Assembly: GCA_944321455.1 (NCBI GenBank)
Contig: CALULI010000006.1
Location: forward strand, 434,001 to 498,000
Length of the DNA: 64,000 nt
DNA from: an uncultured Eggerthellaceae bacterium
Lineage (GTDB): Bacteria > Actinomycetota > Coriobacteriia > Coriobacteriales > Eggerthellaceae
Direction of reading: 5' to 3'
Shown here: positions 56,968-64,000 of the stretch, piece by piece
Layout of the letters: each line of letters opens with the position of its first letter
Numbering within the stretch: the first letter of the stretch is position 1
Notes under the pieces: generated by a model
Seen by the model: the letters and a program-made list of their open reading frames with translations, nothing else
Databases searched by the model: none
What the model was told of the DNA's origin: nothing
Translations under genes and position numbers: made by a program

Positions 56968-58872
56968 CTAAATGGCGTCTGTTACGTACACAAATTGTAC
57001 GCGCGAAATATTGTTAACCGACTCGTTTGCAAAATCCATCATTTGAAATTTTGGATTAAGGAACGATTCAAGCTTATTCTGAATTTCTTTTATCATGTCT
57101 TGATCAAGATTGGCTGTCTGATCGGTTAGTTGCTGTGTTCCGTTCGCAAGGGTTTCACTTCCATCTGCTAACTCACCTGCACCTTGAGAAGCGGAGTCGG
57201 CACCATTTGAATATGCACGTATGCCTTCTTGCAATTCTGCGGATCCATTGCTGGCAGCTTGAGTTCCTTGGCGCAGTTGCTGTGCGCTTTCTATAAGGTT
57301 ATATATGCTTGATTCGCTGTTGGTATCTACCATGCTTTGAAGACCATCATTAATGTCGTTATAACTATCAAGGGCGCTTGCAAGCGCATCGGCAGCAGAT
57401 TGATTTCCTTGCTTTTCTGCATGAGCTTGAGTCATGCTCGTTATTGCGTTCATTAATGTTGCTTGAGCAGAAGAAAGATTCGACTGATTGGTTGCAGCGG
57501 TTGTTGCATCTTTTGCAGCAAGGGACTGTGCATTGGCGGAATCATAGCCATTTTGTATGTAAGAAGCATATGCAGAAGCAAACGTTTCTGAATAGATGCT
57601 CGTGTAGGTCTGCACAGCTTGATTATATGAAGCTAAAGCTTGTTTGTAAGAAGCGTCTACGGCATCGGTGTCAATGGATGCTGCGACATTGGAATATTGG
57701 TTGCTGTTTTGAGAGAGTGCCTGAGCGTAGTCGGATGAACCCGATGCGATCTTTTCGATTCCTGTAACGACAGAATTACTAAGGGCATCCGAAAAAGAAC
57801 GAGTGCTTTGCTCTATTGCTTTGAGAGCGGAATACATTTGGGTGCTTCCGTTAATCAGGGAGTTGTTCTGTGTGGCAAGCTCTTTTAAGCCAGAATCTAG
57901 TGATTCGGATGCATCGGCAATGCGATTGGCTCCATCATTGACGCTTGCAATGGCGTTGCTTAGATTGGCAAGTTCTGACGAAGCATCAGAAAAATCATTC
58001 GAGTCTATATCAAGTGCGATTGACAGAGGAACACCTGCAATTTGCCATCCAGAAAAAGAGAAATTAGTCACATCGGCATCAACAGTGAACTGTGCCGATT
58101 TGCCGGGGAACACCATGTAGGATAACTGAGTATCGTCGCCCGATTGGGCAATGGTGGCAGATTCAGCTGATAGATTATGGGTTGTAGCAGTATCAAGAGA
58201 TCCTGTAATTTGAAGAAGATAGTTGTCTGCATACGGTCCAGAGCATGATTCGTTAGGAGTGACGTTCAAAGTCATTTCCACATTGCCAGATGCTCCTGAA
58301 AGATTTTCTGGTGTGATGTCCTTTCCGTCGAGGCGATAGCTTACTTGAATATTCCAAGGTGTGGCTGATTCGGCATCCATAGTGCCTCGATAAACAAAGT
58401 CATTTTCTGCAGGCACCGTAAATGAAGACCCGTTCGATGCAAGCTCTTGGCTATCAGTGAGGTTCTCTACGGATGTATAGCGACCAGTGTCACGAATCTG
58501 AACTTCACGGTCGGCCTTAAAGGTGTTTACGACATAGACGCCTTTTTGGCTGCCATAAGCATCGTCGCTTACATATACAACTTGTGTCTTTTCAACAGGT
58601 TTATTGTTGGTAAGCGTTGAGCTTGAACTGTTATCATGTTCGGCTTCGTTGATGCCTTCTCCGTTTGAAGCATAAGAGTTGTTGCTCTCAGTTTGTCCAG
58701 AGGAGGCAAATGCAAGTGACTCTTGCGATGAAAAAGCTGCTGCGGGTACTAAAAGGCAGACGGACAAAGCAGCAATGAGAATATGGGGTGTCCTTTTTGC
58801 ATGTTCATTATTCTTGGTACTGGCTTGATGATGCATGTGATTGCGTTCAAAAGTGCTTCGAAGATTTTTCAT
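56968..58872 (-). CDS. Secreted heptad-repeat protein of the MMPL/YhgE accessory type
   Basis: 634 aa. A signal peptide (about 28-56) leads to a beta-rich domain with cysteine-poor sequence (about 95-290) and long helical repeats with Gly/Ala and Leu spacing (for example LADGSETLANGTQQLTDQ). Such xxxLxxG heptads are known from YhgE/Pip-type proteins next to MMPL transporters. It is 2 bp after the MMPL gene on the same strand. It is secreted or periplasm-facing and probably helps the transporter. Confidence 0.8.
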   Translation of the reverse strand: MKNLRSTFERNHMHHQASTKNNEHAKRTPHILIAALSVCLLVPAAAFSSQESLAFASSGQTESNNSYASNGEGINEAEHDNSSSSTLTNNKPVEKTQVVYVSDDAYGSQKGVYVVNTFKADREVQIRDTGRYTSVENLTDSQELASNGSSFTVPAENDFVYRGTMDAESATPWNIQVSYRLDGKDITPENLSGASGNVEMTLNVTPNESCSGPYADNYLLQITGSLDTATTHNLSAESATIAQSGDDTQLSYMVFPGKSAQFTVDADVTNFSFSGWQIAGVPLSIALDIDSNDFSDASSELANLSNAIASVNDGANRIADASESLDSGLKELATQNNSLINGSTQMYSALKAIEQSTRSFSDALSNSVVTGIEKIASGSSDYAQALSQNSNQYSNVAASIDTDAVDASYKQALASYNQAVQTYTSIYSETFASAYASYIQNGYDSANAQSLAAKDATTAATNQSNLSSAQATLMNAITSMTQAHAEKQGNQSAADALASALDSYNDINDGLQSMVDTNSESSIYNLIESAQQLRQGTQAASNGSAELQEGIRAYSNGADSASQGAGELADGSETLANGTQQLTDQTANLDQDMIKEIQNKLESFLNPKFQMMDFANESVNNISRVQFVYVTDAI

Positions 58873-58874
58873 AA

Positions 58875-61043
58875 TTACCTCGTTTCTGATTTTTGAGATG
58901 AGAGAGGAAGCGATTTCAGGACTTTGTTGGTGGTCTTGCCGATGGGTGTATTGAGCGTGTGCTTTTTAGTTGCTTTGTCGTTTCGCAGAAAATGTTCATG
59001 CCAAGTAAGGCGATCGATAAGACCGTCAAATAGATAGAGGAATCCGGGCAGGACGAACAGGATAGAAATAAGAGACATAGAAACGCCTACGCCCAAGAAA
59101 TGTCCCAGCTGCGCCAAAACGCCATGGGTTGATATGGCACCAAGAAGAAATCCTACTACGACCATTACAATGCCAGACGTACATATAGGAATGGTTACCG
59201 CTTCTACCGTTGCGCGAATTGCGCGTTTTTTCGGCATGGTGCGACGGCTTTCGCGGTATCGTTCGGAAAACAAAATGGCGTAGTCTACCGTAACGCCTAG
59301 CTGAATGGTACTCACGATAAGGTATGACAGAAAGAAAATGCTTGATCCATCAAAGTATGGTACTGCGAAATTACACCAGATAGATGTCTCTATAACAAAC
59401 ACCAAAATAAAAGGCAGAATAAGCGATCGTGTAGCAAAGAAGAGCACGCCAAGTACCGCTACAACAGCGATTATGTCCACTAAATCTTTATCGTGGGTAA
59501 TTGTGCTCATCAAGTCGGTTGTACTAACGCCTGCACCAGCGAGAAGCCACGTGTCTGGATAATACTGCTGTGCAATATTGCGGATTTGTTCCACTAACGT
59601 AAAGGTTTCTTCCCCTTCATATGCAGCATCAACCGAGAGAACTAATCGACGATAATGCTCTGACTCAACTTGGGAGAGAGTGTCTTTGTCGGCTAATTCC
59701 GACGGAGTGGAAACGCCTGCTATATCTACATAAGAGATAATGCTAGTTACTTCAGGTATTTGTTTAAGTTCATTAGAAAGCGCTGCTTCTTGTGCAGTTT
59801 CTCCTTTTGGCACAAGCAAAACGTAAGTATCGCTTTTTCCAAAGGTGTTTTCAATCTTTTGAGTGTCGTCGCCGTATTGGGTTCCAGTCCCGAATATCTC
59901 TGACGATCCGTAATAGTAATTAATTGAGTCAGAGGTGGAAGCAAGGAAAGCTGGTATGGGAAGCAAAATGAAGACACAAGCAAGTGGAACGCATATGCGT
60001 TGAACAAGCGTTCCGAGTTTTGATAGGCTGGGGATAAAAGAGCGGTGGCGTGTTTTAAGGAGCCATTTGTCGCACAAAACAAAGAGTCCAGGGGTAAACA
60101 TAAAAACGGTAATAAGACTGATGACGATACCCTTTGCTAGCGCATAGCCCAGATCGGGACCAATCCTAAATTGCATGACGCAGAGTGCCAAAAACCCAAT
60201 TATGACGGTGCATCCGCTAGCCATAATAGTGGTGGACATTTTGCACAACGATGCCACCATAGCTTCAGCAGCGCTGGGGTAAACGTTTCGGTATTCTCCG
60301 TACCGTCGAATAAGAAACACGGAGAAGTCAAGCGCAATAGCAATTTGCAATATGGCACCAGCAGCGTTGGTGACAAATGATATTTCTCCGAAGATAAGGT
60401 TAGTGCCTCGATTGATGGCTATGGCAACACCAAGGCCAACAAGGATTAGGAGCGGCTCAATCCAGGAGGTACTGGTGAGTGCCAAAACGAGCAAGATAAA
60501 CAGTACGGCACATATTGTGATTATCGCAATTTCACTAATAGTTGATTCGGTGGCCACGGCTGTTGATACGATCGACCCAGTCATAGCATTGTTTTCGCCG
60601 ATGATTGAACGAATGTCATTTACGGCTTGTTGGGCGTGATCTTCTTCGATAGAGACCGAGAAAAGTGCGGAATTGTCCTTATAGTATGTTTCGACAGTTT
60701 TTTGATCTGCTAGTTCTAGGGGCGTGTCGAGAGAAATTACGTCGTCAAGCCAGGTAACTTCTGAAACGCCATCAACTGCTGCAATTTTATGTTTGTAGGC
60801 TAATGCTTCAGAAAGAGACACGTTTTCCACCATGACGCGTGCATTGGGGACGTTGCCATTAAATTCATCATCCATAACGTTAAGTGCAACTGTGGAATCT
60901 GTGTTGGCGGGAAGGTAATCATTCATGTCGTAGTTCACGCGAACCATTTGGCCAAGGACTAGGCCGATGAGAGCCAATATTGCAAAGATGGCAACAATCG
61001 GCTTTCGATGATTTACCACGAAGCGAAAAAATCGTTCTTTCAT
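58875..61043 (-). CDS. MMPL/RND-family exporter
   Basis: 722 aa from ATG 61043 with SD AAAGGAA; an upstream GTG at 61064 is also in frame. Two homologous halves, each with six membrane spans and a large extracytoplasmic loop, show the repeated DFSVFLIRRYGEYRN and DYAILFSERYRESRR motifs, the aspartates needed for proton coupling. Relatives export lipids, siderophores or drugs. The divergent TetR gene probably represses this operon. Confidence 0.9.
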   Translation of the reverse strand: MKERFFRFVVNHRKPIVAIFAILALIGLVLGQMVRVNYDMNDYLPANTDSTVALNVMDDEFNGNVPNARVMVENVSLSEALAYKHKIAAVDGVSEVTWLDDVISLDTPLELADQKTVETYYKDNSALFSVSIEEDHAQQAVNDIRSIIGENNAMTGSIVSTAVATESTISEIAIITICAVLFILLVLALTSTSWIEPLLILVGLGVAIAINRGTNLIFGEISFVTNAAGAILQIAIALDFSVFLIRRYGEYRNVYPSAAEAMVASLCKMSTTIMASGCTVIIGFLALCVMQFRIGPDLGYALAKGIVISLITVFMFTPGLFVLCDKWLLKTRHRSFIPSLSKLGTLVQRICVPLACVFILLPIPAFLASTSDSINYYYGSSEIFGTGTQYGDDTQKIENTFGKSDTYVLLVPKGETAQEAALSNELKQIPEVTSIISYVDIAGVSTPSELADKDTLSQVESEHYRRLVLSVDAAYEGEETFTLVEQIRNIAQQYYPDTWLLAGAGVSTTDLMSTITHDKDLVDIIAVVAVLGVLFFATRSLILPFILVFVIETSIWCNFAVPYFDGSSIFFLSYLIVSTIQLGVTVDYAILFSERYRESRRTMPKKRAIRATVEAVTIPICTSGIVMVVVGFLLGAISTHGVLAQLGHFLGVGVSMSLISILFVLPGFLYLFDGLIDRLTWHEHFLRNDKATKKHTLNTPIGKTTNKVLKSLPLSSQKSETR

Positions 61044-61082
61044 ATGTTTCCGTTCCTTTAGCACGCCGTTCTATACAGCAGT

Positions 61083-61164
61083 GTTAATTGTCATTAGTAA
61101 GATAATTAACAATTGTCTCTTTTGTGGGTATAGTAGAAGTCGAAGGTGGAAGTGACAACTGTCA
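61083..61164. promoter_or_regulatory. Candidate TetR operator region
   Basis: Two palindromes lie between the divergent TetR and MMPL genes: GTTAATT (61083-61089) / AATTAAC (61104-61110), and TGACA-AC-TGTCA (61153-61164), perfect over 12 bp. AATTGTC also occurs twice (61086-61092, 61111-61117). Confidence 0.5.
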
Positions 61165-61300
61165 AAACATTCCAAAATGTGATCTAAGAGGACAAAGAGA
61201 TAGGAACTGTAGCCAAACTAAGCCGAATGATGATGTGTTAGTGGACAAAATATGAAGAGAATAGATCTTGTGGGGGATCGTTTACAAAGAAGGGGATCCA

Positions 61301-61954
61301 ATGGACTTGCGAATTGAAAAAACATATCGATTGCTTACCGATGCCTTTACATCGTTGTTAGATGAAGAGCCTTATGAAAAAATTTCGGTTTCTAAGTTGT
61401 GTGATAGAGCCATGATACGTCGTACGACGTTTTACAAGCATTTTGCTGATAAAGATGAATTTTTTGCTTTCTATATTCGGACAATGCACGATATTTTTCT
61501 TAATCGTGTGACGCAGGAATGGGAAACAGGCGAATCAAGTCCGCAATGTGGGCAAGAACACCAGGGGGTTCCCGGTGAAACTGAGCCGGCAAAAGGTACG
61601 CCAGGAGTGAAAGTTCCACTGGAAGTTGGAATGCTTAATGAGTTCATTGGCTTTTTGGATTCGCACGAAAATTTAGTCAACAACGTCATAAATAGTAAAT
61701 CGGCATCACTTCTCTTAGAGGCGCTTCATAAAACGTTGGCGATTGATTTTCTTCATCGAGTTGAACTAGAAAACCCAAATCATGAAACGAATGATAGGTC
61801 GCTTGATTTAGTTGCATCTTTTTGTGTAGGCGGTGTAGTTCGTATGCTTCTTCAATGGTGGAAGAATGGGCGAAGTGCGGATGAACGTCGTACGATGGTT
61901 GAAATTGTTGAAAAAACTCACTATGCGCTTAATGATTTGCCACGGCTGGTTTAA
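61301..61954 (+). CDS. TetR-family transcriptional regulator
   Basis: 217 aa from ATG 61301 with SD GAAGGGG; a longer in-frame start lacks an SD. The N-terminus TYRLLTDAFTSLLDEEPYEKISVSKLCDRAMIRRTTFYKHFADKDEFF is the full TetR helix-turn-helix. The C-terminal ligand domain is not of a known subfamily. It is divergent from the exporter genes, the usual layout for a local repressor. The following 281 bp hold only a possible promoter for the surface protein. Confidence 0.9.
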   Translation: MDLRIEKTYRLLTDAFTSLLDEEPYEKISVSKLCDRAMIRRTTFYKHFADKDEFFAFYIRTMHDIFLNRVTQEWETGESSPQCGQEHQGVPGETEPAKGTPGVKVPLEVGMLNEFIGFLDSHENLVNNVINSKSASLLLEALHKTLAIDFLHRVELENPNHETNDRSLDLVASFCVGGVVRMLLQWWKNGRSADERRTMVEIVEKTHYALNDLPRLV

Positions 61955-62235
61955 ACGGAAGAACATCAATGCTTAGCCTAGATCCAACAAGGATTGAAGT
62001 GATGATGACAGTATTTTGAGGCCACCTGGTGTTTCTTAATGACTCGTTGTTTTGGATGGTTAGAGTGAGCAAATTTAAACAATAGTTTTCTTTCTGTTTT
62101 GGTAAAAAAAGACTAGATTAAAGTCAGGAAATATGGGTATAAAGCAACCCGTGCAAATGCGGCTCTTCTCTGTAAAAAAAGAGGGGGGGTACGTTTGCAG
62201 TGAAAAAAGACTTTGTAAATCTACAGAAGGTATGC

Positions 62236-64000
62236 ATGATGCAAGTAGTGAAAAATACTGTCAGTTTGTTGTTTTCAATCTGTCTGATTGTTGGTCTCAT
62301 GCCGACTCTTGCCTTTGCGGAAGACGAGGTAAGCAACGGATCCGCTGACTCGCAATGTGTTTGCGAAGTTCAGTGTGCCGATGGATCGGTTAATACTGAC
62401 TGCCCCGTATGCGGATCCGATGGTGCGGATTTGACTAAATGTTTAGGTTCAAACACCAAAGACGAAGTGCAAGATGTCCAGAACCAAATTGATGCATTGC
62501 CTTCTGTAGAAGAGCTTCAAGCTATGTCTCAAGATGAACAAAAGCAAATTTATACAAAACTTCAGGCAGCCAATGATGCTTACAATGCTCTTAGCGATGA
62601 TGAAAAAGCAAACATTACAGGATCTGAGGCTCTCAGTAATCTTTTCTCCTTTTTCAATAGCGGGAATGTAAGCACTTTGGGAACTACGACTGAGGTGACT
62701 TATCTCGATGAGAATGGTGATACAAAGACAGCTAATGCCACGGTTGTTGATGAAAACAGCACTAGTTGGTCTGAGGGTTGGTACGTGGTCGATGGCGATG
62801 TGACCATTAATGACCGTGTCAGCACAATGGGTAATGTAAATCTCATTCTGAAGGATGGCTGCAAGTTCACTGCTAAAAGAGGTATTGGCCTACAGCCTGA
62901 TAGCAACATCAGTATTTATGGACAGGGCGAGGGTTCTGGAGAGCTTTCTATTGACAGCTGTGCTTTTGGCAATGCTGGTATTGGAAGCAATAATGGAGGA
63001 AGTTGCGGTGATATAACCATTAATGGTGGCTGCGTTGATGTCCGTGGAGGCACAGATGCCGCCGGCATTGGAAGTGGGTATTCCCTTAGTACCTGCGGAC
63101 AAATAACCATTAATGGAGGCAATGTTTTCGCAACTGCTGGGGATGGCGGCTCCGGAATAGGAAGCGGTTATAACAGTAGTAGCTGTTTAGGGATCTCAAT
63201 TAATGGCGGCAGCGTTTTTGCAGCAGGTGGGACGAATGCTTCTGGCATTGGCGGCGGATATTGTAGCGGCTGTGGACCGATAGACATCAAAGGTGGTATC
63301 GTTACTGCAACTGGCGGTGGATATGGCTCTGCGGGTATTGGTGGTGGATATTTTTCCTCTAGCAGTTGTGGTGCAATAACCATTGAAGGTGGTACCGTTA
63401 CTGCTACTGGAGGAACTAATGCTTCTGGTATCGGATCGGGAAAGCTTAATACGGAAGATGTTAAGTTTTCCACCGGCGATAATGGTCACGCAGTCATCTT
63501 TGCTTCTTCTATTTCAGATCAAAGCAATAAAGATAATTGGAGTGGAGTAATCTTTATAGGCAATGATGGCTCTATTTACGGAACCACTGTAGCGCCTACT
63601 GAGAGTTTTACCATCCCAGAGGATAAAACGCTAACCATTGATTCAGGCAAAACGCTTCAAATTAATGAAGGAGTTGCTGTAACCAACAACGGCAAAATTA
63701 ATGTTGACGACGGCGGTACATATAGCGGAAGTCAGCCTGCTCCAAACCCGATAAGCTATCGAGTCTCTATTTTGAGCAACCAAGATGCCCTCACTGTTGA
63801 ATATGTAGATGGAAACAACGAAGGTTACGCTAGTCACGGCTCTGATCTTCAATTCAAAATAAACATTAATCAGTACTACTACAAAACAGAGTTGTTTGAG
63901 GTAAAAGCAAACGACCAAAAGCTCGATGCAAATGCTGAAGGTGTTTACACAGTACGAAATATTACGAGTCCTACAAGCATTACGATCGATGGAGTCGAGA
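62236..64000 (+). CDS. Large secreted Gly-rich repeat protein (3' end outside window)
   Basis: Open from ATG 62236 (SD AGAAGG at 62225-62230) to the window end, 588 codons so far. A signal peptide (MMQVVKNTVSLLFSICLIV...LAFA) is followed by a short Cys-rich module (CVCEVQC, CPVCG) and a helical segment. At least six repeats then follow of about 30 residues (INGGxVxATGG...GIGSGYxSSSCGxITI), the pattern of a right-handed beta-helix or similar. The last part looks like a beta-sandwich. Probably cell-surface, with adhesin or polysaccharide-binding functions possible; not determined. Confidence 0.7.
   Translation, partial: MMQVVKNTVSLLFSICLIVGLMPTLAFAEDEVSNGSADSQCVCEVQCADGSVNTDCPVCGSDGADLTKCLGSNTKDEVQDVQNQIDALPSVEELQAMSQDEQKQIYTKLQAANDAYNALSDDEKANITGSEALSNLFSFFNSGNVSTLGTTTEVTYLDENGDTKTANATVVDENSTSWSEGWYVVDGDVTINDRVSTMGNVNLILKDGCKFTAKRGIGLQPDSNISIYGQGEGSGELSIDSCAFGNAGIGSNNGGSCGDITINGGCVDVRGGTDAAGIGSGYSLSTCGQITINGGNVFATAGDGGSGIGSGYNSSSCLGISINGGSVFAAGGTNASGIGGGYCSGCGPIDIKGGIVTATGGGYGSAGIGGGYFSSSSCGAITIEGGTVTATGGTNASGIGSGKLNTEDVKFSTGDNGHAVIFASSISDQSNKDNWSGVIFIGNDGSIYGTTVAPTESFTIPEDKTLTIDSGKTLQINEGVAVTNNGKINVDDGGTYSGSQPAPNPISYRVSILSNQDALTVEYVDGNNEGYASHGSDLQFKININQYYYKTELFEVKANDQKLDANAEGVYTVRNITSPTSITIDGVE

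Overview
The window reads as a chromosomal stretch of a medium-GC member of the Coriobacteriia (Eggerthellales-like Actinomycetota). The pointers are gene content and style: indolepyruvate:ferredoxin oxidoreductase with an aryl-CoA ligase, an NRAMP-related transporter of the Mg-type (a group characterised in Eggerthella lenta), a QueT transporter with a leader, GTG/TTG starts, and leaders so short that some genes look leaderless. The genus cannot be fixed from the sequence alone.

Layout. 1-30,700 is ordinary core genome: the end of clpB, a TrkH potassium transporter with a small membrane protein in front, rsgA, queT, a glycosyltransferase, a TSUP permease, a LytS/LytR-type two-component pair, a HAD phosphatase, purE, then an aromatic-amino-acid fermentation block (iorA-iorB-paaK) followed by a sodium:solute symporter behind a tyrosine-rich leader peptide and terminator, an NhaC-type antiporter, and on the minus strand fthC, an NRAMP-related Mg transporter and its MgtE-N/CBS partner behind a long structured leader. 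cstA, a DUF4143 ATPase, tRNA-Arg, citrate synthase and a TPP-riboswitch-controlled thiM / thiamine-binding protein / thiE operon follow.

30,831-47,371 is a 16.5 kb integrative mobilizable element inserted in tRNA-Thr(CGU). The tRNA 3' part is duplicated as a perfect 49-bp direct repeat (attL 30,782-30,830; attR 47,323-47,371), and each end carries three copies of a 9-bp TTGGGACAG-type motif that look like integrase arm sites. It has an integrase, a small Xis-like HTH protein, a replication pair (winged-helix protein plus DnaC-like ATPase), relaxase, VirD4 coupling protein and a MobC-like protein, but no type IV secretion channel, so transfer would depend on a helper. Cargo includes an XRE regulator, an SOS-box-preceded small protein, two YraN-like genes (one intact but without the usual E-x-K motif, one a high-GC frameshifted remnant), a broken exonuclease-TM2 gene, a large nine-repeat zinc-ribbon protein with an embedded nuclease domain, and two secreted proteins.

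47,372-56,750 carries a DUF296/PPC protein and a complete type I restriction-modification system (hsdR, hsdM, hsdS) followed by silent hsdS halves, a dedicated tyrosine recombinase and four copies of a 14-bp recombination site in alternating orientation. By inference this can produce four specificity subunits from two N-halves and two C-halves.

56,968-64,000 holds a secreted heptad-repeat protein and an MMPL/RND exporter on the minus strand, a divergent TetR-type regulator, and the start of a large secreted Gly-rich repeat protein that runs off the window.
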